In this document: piece by piece, positions 15,611 through 26,328 of the stretch
Layout: every line of letters begins with the position of its first letter
Numbering within the stretch: the first letter of the stretch is position 1
Assembly: GCA_029817715.1 (NCBI GenBank)
Contig: JARUPY010000164.1
Location: 1,616,001-1,680,000 of the forward strand
Length of the DNA: 64,000 nt
Source of the DNA: Melastoma dodecandrum
Lineage: Eukaryota > Streptophyta > Magnoliopsida > Myrtales > Melastomataceae
Reading direction: 5' to 3'
Made by a program: the position numbers and the translations under genes
Notes under the pieces: generated by a model
What the model saw: the letters and a program-made list of their open reading frames with translations, nothing else
What the model was told of the DNA's origin: nothing
Database searches by the model: none

Positions 15611-17451
15611 TTAATATTTTCGCCCTAATTTATGGACACGCGGCATCTTCTTTACCTTCAAAGAGACGGTTTTATAGTACATTCTTTCCATGAAAGATGA
15701 TTTTATTTCATCAAACATGTCTACAGTGGGTTTGGTTCTAGCTAACGTAATATAACTATTAAATGTCTCAAAAAGATTGTTGTCGATTGCATCACACTTC
15801 ATCGAAGTATCGAATTTAACTTGTCTGAGATAAATGTAAGTAAAAATAAAGTAAGTAAACATAGATCAAATAAACCTGACAACAAAGTATTGTAAGTAAA
15901 AGTTGACCTTGTAGAAACGTTGGTCCTTGTTTGAGGAAGTCATCACCAGTAGAAGACAAAACAATCATGTTCTTCAGTGCTTTTTTGTAGGCAGCTTCAT
16001 GAGTGCTTTTGACAACAATAAAAAAACACTCTTTTAGTAGTTTTCCTCAGTGAGTGGTTTTTCAATTGACATACACATGCCTAGCACAATTTCGATGATA
16101 GCAAACAGTGCTAGTTCAGCAACAACGTGGATGAATCCCTAAATGAAGTATGAATACAATCAGTCAGTATATAATCTATGTATTGATTCAAACATTGGTG
16201 ACGTTATGAGAATACATTTTGTTTATCACTAATGAACATTCAATCACATCCATCCCTAATCACTAAGTCTTGAAATAATAAAGATAGTAACCACAACTAT
16301 GATAGGGTTCTCTCCTTCAACAATAACCAGGCTATAGGAAACATGTGAATGTTTTCACTTCTACCCACAATAGACAATAACATGCCACCTGACATTCGTT
16401 TTCGAGAATGCCCCATCAAAACCGATCACCTTCCTACAACAAAGCCTAAGTCCCTTCCTCAATTCGTTAAATCTAACATAAAGCGTCATAAAATTAATGA
16501 AAAATCCAACAACATAAGTGAATTCTAGATCGAGCTTGAAAGTACTTTTGGACATTTCTTTCTAAGATAGAATATATATAATCTTACCTTCTTGTATTGA
16601 TCTCCGACGATGCCATAGACAATTTTATGTGCAAGTCATTTCGCCATATACACTTTCAACTTGTTGACCTCTACGGAGTACTTCTCCAATAAATCAACAT
16701 TGACATCCATTGCCCTCCTTGAATAAAGGGGCATATTCATCTTAATGAACTCACAAGCAAGCTATTTCAGAGTTGCTTGACGATGTTTTCACAAACGAGT
16801 ACATTTATGCTCTAACTCACAAATTTTGACAGCAATAATGTGGTCCCTTCATAACCAACCAATGTATACATGCCAAGGACATCTATCCACACAACAAGTT
16901 CATCCTCCTACTATCAACTTTAATCCAACGCACATTTACTCCCGTTAAAATGACATAATCTTGAATAGCTTCTTTAAATTGATCTACAGAATTAGATCTC
17001 ATCTAAATCTTAAATCTCCAATATCTATCATCACAATCAGAGTAACAAATAGTGAATGTGTTCCCTTCTCGAGAATGAACAACAACAACATAATCACATG
17101 GTCCTTTCTTTAGCTCAAGTTTTGATTCAGCATACTCCAACTCAACAACTTCCATTTTTTCTCCGTCTATTCCAATACCCCTCATTAGCAATGTTTTCTA
17201 CATACTCATCATCAACCTCCTTCATCCTCATCCATCTACTCAAGATCAGTCTCGTGTCCTTCATGTCCCTCAACGTAAATATCAATATATTTTAACTCCA
17301 ACAACAAAGTTACCAATTCATTAACTTGTGCAACAATAAGGTCTTCAGTTAGCTTTAGATTCTTCTCAAGTTTCGCAAACCATATGTGAGTTGGCTTGTA
17401 TCGAGATTCTCTGGCTAAGTTCTTGATGATGAAATACCCAATCTTAGCCAC
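15611..17451 (-). mobile_element. Decayed MuDR-like (MULE) transposase
   Basis: Minus-strand fragments occur in the order expected for plant MuDR transposases. At 17236-17451 is an N-terminal PB1-like domain region (KIGYFIIKNLARE, ELKYIDIYVEGHE). At 17003-17191 is a linker. At 16361-16555 is the start of the transposase core (GLRLCCRKVIGFDGAFSK, where functional copies usually have a GLDG-type motif). At 15611-15862 is a C-terminal piece (FDTSMKCDAIDNNLFETFNS, ARTKP). Frames are broken and the pieces are separated by stops, so this is a pseudogene of an autonomous element. Terminal inverted repeats and a 9-bp duplication were not located. Confidence 0.7.
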
Positions 17452-18069
17452 ATCAAATTTTGGGTTTTCAATGGGTTAACGTGGTGCTCTTGGTTAAAAT
17501 CTCATTATAATCTTTCAGAAAATGATTTAAGCAACGATAGACGCCACTATGAGTCACACAATAGTATAACAGAGGACATATTAAACTTAACGGGCTAACA
17601 TTTAAAAGATATTTTATAAACGCTAAAATAAATAAAAAGAAATGAAAAAAATTACTTTGATAATTTGTCCTTCGCTTTTGGACCGGAGTAAAAAAATGGG
17701 TTTTGCCCTACAAAGAAGACGACCCCATCATTCACCGATTTACTTTCTTCCCCAATTCATTTTTTTTTTGTCCAACAAGAATTGGGATTGAAGAGATAAA
17801 GTGCTACCAAACGTGAATAAAGAAAGAAAATGAATCCCTTCATGTACAGTTTAAAATAAGAAACATGTGATTGAACAAAAGTCACCCGACCACAACATCT
17901 ACGTCCACTTGACAATAACAAATATTTTGATTGCATCATATTATAACGTCATTTAACTAATTCAATTATATATTGCTTAACTATAATAAATTGATTGAAT
18001 ATTGAATTGCATCGATCACCATTAAAGGTTGGTGAAGACGATGAAGATGGCGGGGAGAAAGCTCTGGGA

Positions 18070-18450
18070 ATTCACATAGAGCAGAAAAATATTCTCATTT
18101 TTTCTTTTTTTCATCTGTACATCCTCCGCACACTATAAGGCCCTTAAAAGACTAACAAACTTCAACAGACTAACAAACTCCCTAATGTACAATTACAGCC
18201 TCACCCTTATGAATAAATGAAATGACCTCTTGGCATCATCATCCTGGCTCATGTCCTCTGCTTCGTGTATATTATTCTGTCTATTATGGCTGCTTCGTTC
18301 ATACTCCCCCTCAAGATGGAAGTTGTGAATGTCCTTCATTCCCATATTGCCAAGTAAGAAATTCATCCTACCAGGATGCAGAGACTTGATGAAAATATCC
18401 ATGAGCTGAAATTGGGTCAGCGTGTGCAACACCCTAATGACACCTTTGTC
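18070..18450 (-). mobile_element. Copia retrotransposon 3' end: polyprotein C-terminus, PPT and LTR start
   Basis: Read on the minus strand, 18304-18450 ends a Copia polyprotein: MDIFIKSLHPGRMNFLLGNM and then a LEGE-type tail, the usual C-terminus of the RNase H region. A purine-rich tract, TTGAGGGGGAGT, follows directly, then an LTR beginning TGAACGAAGCAG at 18301 and extending left to roughly 18070. The rest of the element is missing. A hAT-like end (18452) abuts the polyprotein fragment, suggesting a later rearrangement. Confidence 0.65.
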
Positions 18451-18451
18451 T

Positions 18452-18475
18452 AGGGGTGAGCAAAATATTCGGAAT
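18452..18475 (+). mobile_element. hAT-like terminal motif
   Basis: TAGGGGTGAGCAAAATATTCGG matches the YAGGGGTGNNCA type of end seen in many plant hAT elements. It is followed by TCGGTTTTCGG-like repeats often found inside such elements. The opposite end was not found. Confidence 0.3.
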
Positions 18476-18948
18476 TCCAAAATAACGAACCAAATTTTCG
18501 GTCTTTTGGATTTTGGAAATCGGTATTTGGTATTTGGTTTTTTGTTTTTGGTTCGGTGTGATGTTTATGAAAAATTTCAGTTTTCGGCTTGGTCTCGGCA
18601 TTTTAAAAAAATTAATTCAGTATTCCAAACAAGCTGAAATATTGCTGGGCTTGTGTCAAATGGGCTTCTGGCCCATGGTCCTTTCAAGTTCTTTTATCTC
18701 ATGCCCATTATTTTGTTACAAAGGAATTAAACAAAGGCCTGCCTAGGGCTTCCTCTATTCGTCCTCCTCGACTCATGTGCTCCATCTCCTCCGACGGCTC
18801 CGTGTTCAACTTTCTCCGACCTCTCCGTGCTCGACCTCCTCTGACTTCTCCCTGCTCGACCTCCTCCGACCAAATCACAAAGCCTTGTGGAGGGAAATGA
18901 GCTTCAGTTTTTGTCCAGTGACTAAAGGAAGATGGGGGGAGTATGCCC

Positions 18949-19037
18949 CACCCTTATGAATAAATGAAATTAGCTCTTGACATCATCATCCTAGTTCTGC
19001 TTCGTGTATATTCTTCTGTTTATGGCTGCTTCGCTCG
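18949..19037 (-). repeat. Second copy of the Copia LTR start, beside the DUF247 gene
   Basis: About 89 bp repeat 18202-18301 in the same orientation: CACCCTTATGAATAAATGAA, then CATCATCATCC and CTTCGTGTATATT, ending in TATGGCTGCTTCGCTC. It looks like the first part of the same Copia LTR family. The two copies, about 745 bp apart, may be remnants of the two LTRs of one deleted element or a local duplication. This copy runs into the upstream region of the DUF247 gene. Confidence 0.6.
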
Positions 19038-19041
19038 CAAC

Positions 19042-19050
19042 TATAAAAAT
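19042..19050 (+). promoter_or_regulatory. TATA-like sequence before the DUF247 gene
   Basis: CTATAAAAATATC lies five bases past the LTR fragment and about 265 bases before the preferred ATG at 19313. This is compatible with a core promoter and a short leader. It is a positional inference only. Confidence 0.3.
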
Positions 19051-19312
19051 ATCTAGTTGCGGAAATTTCATGATGTATAGGAAAATAAGTGGTTTGCACG
19101 AAACATCATTGTTTTCCGCAGGGCCCAAAAAAAATTATTACAAAAAGACAAATCAAACCAACACGACCAAACTCATCCAAACTAATAATGTTGTCCCATT
19201 GGGCACGTTACTTGCTTTTGATGTCAATATTCTTACAGTAAATCATCATGCTGCCTTTCACGTCCAAACTCATCAATCTATTGGAAGAAGAATATCTGAC
19301 CGACCAACAATC

Positions 19313-20896
19313 ATGGTTGCAGTGTATAACAAAGAGCTCCTCAGTTGGTACTTAATCACCCTCAAGCTCAGGGAAACTGTTGAATCCGGGCTTCCCAAGA
19401 AGTCGTCCGCCAGCAATCCCGGTTCCCTTCCGTCACTTGACCGGAAAGTTGATCAGAACCCCGCCGATTCCTTGGAAGTCATTGTCCAGGACGATCGTGA
19501 GGAGGACGAGCAGGGGTCTCATGGTTCCCAATGGCTGGCCAATATCAAGAACAAGGTGGAAGAGGCGGGTAGGTACGACGCAGCTGGCTCTTGGTCAAAG
19601 CTCTCCATATACAGGATCCCGCAGTATTTGAAGGATGGGGAGGATAAGGCTTACGTCCCCCAGATTGTATCGATTGGGCCGTACCACCATGGCGAGGAGC
19701 GGTTGTGGCACATGGACCGGCAAAAGTGGTGGTCGCTTCACCACGTGCTGAAGAGGACGAAACAGGATGTGAGGGTTTATCTTGACGCTGTCAGGGAGAT
19801 GGAAGAGAAGGTGAGGGAGTGCTACGAGGGGACGATTGAAATGACCAGCAATGAGTTCGTGGAAATGATGGTGCTTGACGGGTGCTTCATTCTGGAGTTA
19901 TTCAGGGGGACGGTGGCTGAGGGGTTCAAGGAATTGGGTTACCCGAGGAACGATCCCGTCTTCTCAATGCGAGGATCGATGCATACGATCCAGAGGGACA
20001 TGATAATGCTTGAGAATCAGATCCCTTTGTTTGTGCTTGAGCGTCTGCTGGGGCTGCAGCTCGGGGTTCCGGATCAGAAAGGGGTCGTGGCTGAGCTGGT
20101 GATCAGGTTCTTCGATCCTTTAATGCCGACTGACGAGCCGCTGCAACTGAAGACCACTGGTCAGACAAAACCACAGTCTCTTCATCCAACCAATGTATTC
20201 GATCCGTTATTCGAGAACAGCGGGCTCCATTGCCTTGACGTGTTTAGGAAAAGCCTGCTGTGGACAGGTCCTCTGCCTGAACGGAGGGTCTGGATAAAAC
20301 GATGGTCCCATAACACTCGAGTAGCTGACAAGAGGCGGCAACAGCTCATCCATGGCGTGACAGAGCTAAGGGAAGCCGGGATCAAGTTCAAGAAGCGGAA
20401 GACAGACCGTTTCTGGGACATAAAATTCGAGGACGGTGTGCTCTGGATCCCACGGCTTCTCATCCATGATGGCACACGGTCACTCTTCTTAAACCTGATT
20501 GCGTTTGAGCAGTCCCACTTCGACTGCAGCAACGACATCACATCCTACGCGATATTTATGGATAACCTGATAAACTCCCCAGAAGACGTCGGACACCTCC
20601 ATTACTGGGGGATAATAGAACACTGGCTCGGAAGTGATACAGAGGTGGCTGACCTGTTCAACAAGCTGTGCCTGGAGGTGGTTTTCGACATAAATGATAG
20701 TTACCTCTCAACATTGTCCGCTGATGTCAACAGATGCTACAACCACCGGTGGAATGCATGGAAAGCCAGCCTGAAGCACAACTATTTCAACAGTCCGTGG
20801 TCTATCATTTCATTTGTTGCAGCTGTTGTGCTCTTGCTGCTCACCCTGGCTCAGACATTCTACGGCGTCTATGGCTACTACTGGCCACATTCATGA
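19313..20896 (+). CDS. DUF247 (UPF0481) family membrane-anchored protein
   Basis: This is an intronless gene of 527 codons from ATG 19313. The frame is open for 103 more codons upstream to 19004, but that part is partly Copia-derived and unlike the family. The preferred start gives MVAVYNKELLSWYLITLKL, as in other DUF247 proteins. After an acidic linker, the DUF247 domain spans about residues 95-515. Family motifs include SIYRIPQYL, VSIGPYHHGE, FVEMMVLDGCFILELFR, MLENQIPLFVLERLL and DVGHLHYWGIIEHWL. The C-terminus has one hydrophobic helix (IISFVAAVVLLLLTLAQ) followed by a short tail, as usual for the family, placing it at a membrane. The biochemical role of DUF247 is largely unknown; some grass members act in self-incompatibility, which says nothing about this copy. 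The gene is convergent with RER1, whose stop codon is 470 bp away. Confidence 0.92.
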   Translation: MVAVYNKELLSWYLITLKLRETVESGLPKKSSASNPGSLPSLDRKVDQNPADSLEVIVQDDREEDEQGSHGSQWLANIKNKVEEAGRYDAAGSWSKLSIYRIPQYLKDGEDKAYVPQIVSIGPYHHGEERLWHMDRQKWWSLHHVLKRTKQDVRVYLDAVREMEEKVRECYEGTIEMTSNEFVEMMVLDGCFILELFRGTVAEGFKELGYPRNDPVFSMRGSMHTIQRDMIMLENQIPLFVLERLLGLQLGVPDQKGVVAELVIRFFDPLMPTDEPLQLKTTGQTKPQSLHPTNVFDPLFENSGLHCLDVFRKSLLWTGPLPERRVWIKRWSHNTRVADKRRQQLIHGVTELREAGIKFKKRKTDRFWDIKFEDGVLWIPRLLIHDGTRSLFLNLIAFEQSHFDCSNDITSYAIFMDNLINSPEDVGHLHYWGIIEHWLGSDTEVADLFNKLCLEVVFDINDSYLSTLSADVNRCYNHRWNAWKASLKHNYFNSPWSIISFVAAVVLLLLTLAQTFYGVYGYYWPHS

Positions 20897-21368
20897 TCTC
20901 ATCAGTCAATCCCTGTCTGAATGTTGCTGCAAATTTTTTTTCTGTTTCCCAGAAGTCGAATTGCAATAGCTCAATGTTTTGAGACCAAATTATTTTGCTC
21001 AGAGAAAAAAGGGCGATCGCAGCCAATATCAATTGGAACGCATTCAAGGTTCTAACCAAATAAACACATTCACTGTTGTTGTTTTCTCGGAGTACAAGAT
21101 CGCATAAGCGGAAATTTTAATATCCTCCAAACTAAGGGACCAGATAGGATTAACTACAAGATATAGAGCATTCTTAGAATAAAAGAGTAGAGCATCCGAA
21201 ATAACATCTGGATCGCTTCTTATCCTGCTAAATTTGATATGGAAGACTTTTGAAGGCACATCCAGTATAGCGGGGGAGATCCAGGTCAATGACAAGGTTA
21301 TCGGAGCAACATGTTTTCAGTTGAGAGCCCTAGCTGTAGCCAACCCCACTGCTTCCAGTCAGAACAAG

Positions 21369-24300
21369 TCAATCCCTAGGTTGATCGGTGATATCAGCAG
21401 CAGATGCCCCTTTCCTATCATACCGCTAATATATGCAATATGAAAGGGAGATTGATCAGAAATTGAATCGAACATGCCCATTAGGTAAAGCATAAAGGTT
21501 AAGCTGAAATGATTAAAACAAAACATACCCGTTTGCCAAAAGTAAAGGGAACATATTTGTATTTGATCATAAGGGTAATTTGTCTCCTCATGGTGAGCAT
21601 AAACAACATGATCCAGTAGAAAAGTAGTATTGGCCAGAAGACAGGAACGTCAAATACACTGAAGAAGGTCATCATAAATGCAATCAAGAAGGCTCTGGTG
21701 ATAGATAACCTGCACATAGGAGATGATTGAGCTTACTATCGACCATTCAGAAAATAAGAAGTTGGCATATAATCAAGAGCATTATTCAGAATGTGAGATC
21801 AATCAGAACAATGAATATTGAACTGCATTGTCTGAGAATGTGTTCTCTTTTCTTTTTCTTTGGGTAGGGTTTGGAGGTTGTTCCTACAACCTGAAAAAGA
21901 TTATTTGTCTACGGACATCATGCTATTTCCGATTGTAATTTCACAACCCAATTGATGGAATAGTGTAGCGGAAATAGGATAAATCACAGAAAAAAAATTA
22001 GGAGGAAACGAATAGAATGAAGGGAACGATAGAAAATTCTATGGTTTGCAAGAAAACCTCAAGAAATTCTAAAAATCAGATAATATGGTAAAAATAACAA
22101 CTGTCCTCCTTAGAAAACCTAAGGCCTTATTTATACTAAAAAAGAAATCTAATGTGATATTTCTAAAATAACCATAATATTATAAAATCTGAAAAAATAG
22201 TAATATGGTGTTGCATCAATCTCCCCGAGTTGGAAGTTCGCGACTTGAATAAGATCGCGAAAACTTCGACGACCTCAGCATAAATCTCAAGGTCAATCTT
22301 ATTCAATTCTTCATCCTTAGCTACCAAATCATTTAAAAATTCAGCTCTTAAAGCATCTTTCATGAGTTGTGATTCCTTATTGGTGCGTTCTTGGGCAATT
22401 GCCGCCTTCTCCCATACTCCTTTAACGTGTGCTCGGAGTCCGTGACACTAAGAGTGACCAGCAATATTGTTCCAGTTCCCTGACCCTTCACTTTTCCACC
22501 TGAAGCATTCCTTTCTTCAATGGTTAGCATAAATTCATGTGAATTGCCAAGAGTAAGCTCGCTTAGATATTTGACCAAAATTCTCCTCCAGGCTCGGAAC
22601 CTTTATGTGAGTGAGCAGGCAGAATTGAGTTAAACTGGCCGTATAGGCCACCGCAGGATCCTGATTCCCATAGTCTACGTAGAAAACTTCAAACTTATCT
22701 GAATCGGAACTAACTATTGCACTGGGGGCATTCACAATCATTGCACGATTCCAGGAATTGTCTACACTGTACTGAGCAAGGAATATCTCACCCTTCTTCG
22801 GATTAAAGGTGCCAATAACAAGAGCCTCTTGGATGCTTAATGCAACAAGCTGGCACTGTATGAATGTTAACTTGAGATCCCCTATTGTCCGGACATAGAA
22901 CGGACCACTGCCAAAGACTTTCGTCATCCCCACATTGAGCACTTCCTTCTGTCTGTTCTTGACATACGATCCGTTTGTCTGTTCCTTTCCCTCTACATAG
23001 TTCATTCATATCTTCAGCTTCTACCTCTTGGCAGAGGAAGCAACTTCATTTGCTTCTTCTGAAGCTGATTTTGCTTCAGGGGCATTCTCGTAGACTGTCC
23101 TCTTGCCCGATGAAAGAGCCTGGACTCCTGGGAGGAAAACTTGAACAAACTGAAACTCTGGAAGCAAATACACCCCAAGCGTGCTGCCATAGCGGACCTA
23201 CTTCACAAGTCCTTGCAAGAGCCTGCCTTTACTTGCAGCCAGCAAGCCCATGGCATCCAAGTTGTTGGGATTACCAATAGCAGATGGAGGAATATTTATG
23301 ATAGAAGCCTCAACAGCGCCAAAAGTCTTGCTCCAACGACCGAGACCTTGTTTAGCTTGTTCCTTGAGACGAATGAACTCTGTTAAGAATGGACCTGCAT
23401 TTCCTTTCTGTTGACAATATTCTCTGACCTTTGCCCAACCTTCGGATTCGACCAATAAAGCAATATTTTTGTCATCTAGAAAGACAGAGCTCAACTCTCG
23501 ACCGATGGACGACACCACATAATCTACTTTGAAAGTGACCTCTTTTCCAATGCATATCTTCCTTAAATATTCGCTGTTATCCCAAGCGAAAGGCACATCC
23601 ACACCACCTTTACGGGCCTTTCCTCCAGATGCCATCACACATATATCCTTTGTCATCTGAGTGACAAGTGATGGTTGATCTAAAGCAGCTTCATCAATAC
23701 CACCCATATCACTCTCCCCGCGTTGGAAAAGTAAACACCGTTCTGGCGGCTTAGCAATTCTTGTGTAGTTATCACATAGTTGTTGAAGCGCAAAGTGCAC
23801 ACAAAGCGCAAACACCTCAAATCGCTTTAAGCGCAAAGCGCAAGGCGCTCTTTTTACATGTAAGCGCTAATGTTAAATGGGTTTCCTTTTCACTTATGAC
23901 CACCTATAACAAAGCGCACTTGTGGAAACAAAAACTCCAGCAAGTAATGAAGATTGTGGTTTGTCATTTTCTTTCTTGAGAATACATAACTTCTATCTTC
24001 CGAAACATGTACACGAACACAAAGTATACAATGTGAAAGTCCCATAGGCCATAATCCCAGGTTGCAACTTCATTCATTTAAATCGGTCCCAATAATTCAT
24101 TCATTTATCATAAAAACGGAGGGGACAAAGAAAGAGCCCGCAGAAGAGGAGAAAGGACTACCAGTAGGAGAGGGGAAAGGGCGACCAGCAGGAGGGCGTC
24201 TGGGAGGGCAGAAAAGGAAAGCAAAGGAAAAGGAATGCGGATGAAAAGGAAAGCAAAGGAAAAGGAAAGTAGAGAAAAAGGAAAGATTGCGCTTTCTGGC

Positions 24301-26297
24301 GCTTTATTGAGGACAGCGCCTTGCGCCTAAAGCACGGAGCGCTCCCCTAGGAGCCGCTTCATGCTGGCCGCTCCAACAATTCGGAGCGAAGTGCTCTCAG
24401 TGCGCCTCGCTGTGCCTAGGTGCTTTAAGCGCGCCTAGGCGCGCTTTTAACAATATTGAGTTATCATATCCTTCTTTGCTCTCGTCCATTAATTCATTGC
24501 CACCAAAAGATCCTCTAATTCTTCGCCCAATTATAGCCAACTCTTTGACGTCTTTCCTCAGATGATGGAATGTGTACATCTTGCTCTTTTCATAAGGGCT
24601 GAGATAAGTCTCCTCCGCATCTGTGAAATTAACAATCTGTGAGCATTCGCTATGTGCTATAACATCAGAAACCTCACTTTCATGAGTATCTATCATAATA
24701 TCCCTGTGCCAATCTTTGACTTCCACTTGAGCAATTGACATGGCCCTTTCGATGACAACTGACTCTCCTTCAATTGGATACACATCGATATCTTCATCCT
24801 CATTATGATATTCATCATAAATAGGCTTTATTTCTTCACTAAACTCTTCTTTAGCCTTTCAGTCTTGATATTCACCGGCATGCATCTTCTCGCTAAAGTC
24901 TGCAACTTCAATTTCGATCCCACCACCGTTGAGATCTATGGTACATCTCTCTTCCAATCTACCTCCTCCTGTATTGTTTACAGGTCCGGCTTCACAGTAA
25001 GAATTGCCTTCAGTTTCATCAAATTCATCTCGGTTCTACCTTCCGGTGTGTCTAAGGGGTTGTGGTTGCCTTCCGAAATCTCCATTCGGGCTCCCACGCG
25101 TTCCTGTCGCAGTAGCAACAACTCTTGGACTACTTGCGATAGATCTTCAAGCATACTTTACCTCAGCAAGTTCCGTCTGTTAATATCAAACCCCTTTCCC
25201 ACGACCTCTATCATGATTAGCCATTATAAAATCCTAAACTCTAACCCTAAGGTAGAACTCAGACTCTAATACCAATTGATGGAGTAGCGTAGCAAAAATA
25301 GGAGAAATAATAGAAAAAAACTAGAAGAAAACGAATAGGATGAAGGGAACGATAGAAAATTTTAGGGTTTATAAGAAAACCTCAAGAAATTTTGAAAATC
25401 AGATAATAGGGTAAAAATAACAACTGTCCTTCTTAGAAAACTCAATGCCTTATTTACACTAGAAAAGAAATCTAACGTGATATTTCTAAAATAGCCATAA
25501 TATTATAAAATCTAAAAAAATAATAATATGCTCATGCATCACCAATCCATAAAGTAATGAGCTCAGCATGCTTTGCAGTCCTTGATCATTTACCATGTTT
25601 ACGGACGGAATAAAATAAACTATAAGCTAAAAAGGTCCAGCTATGACTACTGTGATTGCCTGATTGGCAAAGCAGGAAGCAACTAAAACTTATACATGGT
25701 ATGCCTAGAGTTAAAGCATATTTGTTTGTTTCTTTCACACAATTTAATCAGAATATGGCATGAATTTAGAAATTAATCAGATATTTGTGGTGATTTCATA
25801 ATCTTGTAGAGTACACAACACTCAAATTGCCTTACTTTCAGATGGCTCCGTTATGTCATTGAATTTTGTGTTATTTATAAACTGAAGAACGGCATGAGCT
25901 TTGCAGGAGACATGATACTTTCCAAAAGTAACGCAACTGTTATCAGCTTAAAATTTCAGTCACTATCTTCTACCATGTAAAGTCTGATAAATTTACATGT
26001 GGAATTATTCTTCGTATTGTACAAATTAATAAAGCATCAAAGTATATGGAAACAGAAAAAGAAATAACATCATTGAGATCCTGGCAACCATACTATTCCT
26101 TAGACCCGTAATGAGTTAATCAATGCTTCCAAATTATCAGATATAACAATTAAAGCCTCAGTTGTGAAACAAGAAGAAAGGACACTGTCAACGCCCAAAT
26201 AGCTTATCGTATGTTTAGCACCTTACACTCCCTAAATTTTAAATGTTCTTTCAAGTGCCAACTCCTTTAGCTCCTGTCACTTACCATAAGTTTCACA

Positions 26298-26328
<31 letters not shown>

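Larger units (their letters stand above)
21953..25541 (-). mobile_element. Non-autonomous gypsy-type LTR retroelement carrying a captured host gene
   Basis: This 3,589-bp element lies in the same orientation as RER1, inside its first intron. Matching LTRs of about 265 bp (21953-22218 and 25277-25541) run TGATGCA...CATCA in element orientation and are roughly 85-90% alike by eye. A CCAAT duplication flanks it. The primer-binding site TTGGTATTAGAG (plus strand 25264-25275) follows the 5' LTR. A purine-rich CTCGGGGAGAT lies before the 3' LTR at about 22219-22230. Inside, in element order, are a gag start, a gag/protease-junction segment, Tudor-SN fragments and a short gypsy-like tail. There is no reverse transcriptase, RNase H or integrase, so movement must have used enzymes from another element. 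A 684-bp hAT-like insertion splits the interior. Confidence 0.88.

Noticed and set aside
24805..25269. 154-codon plus-strand frame in the RER1-intron retroelement
   Set aside because: It lies antisense to the element's own gag and primer-site region, and its composition is that of a reversed coding strand. No domain is visible.
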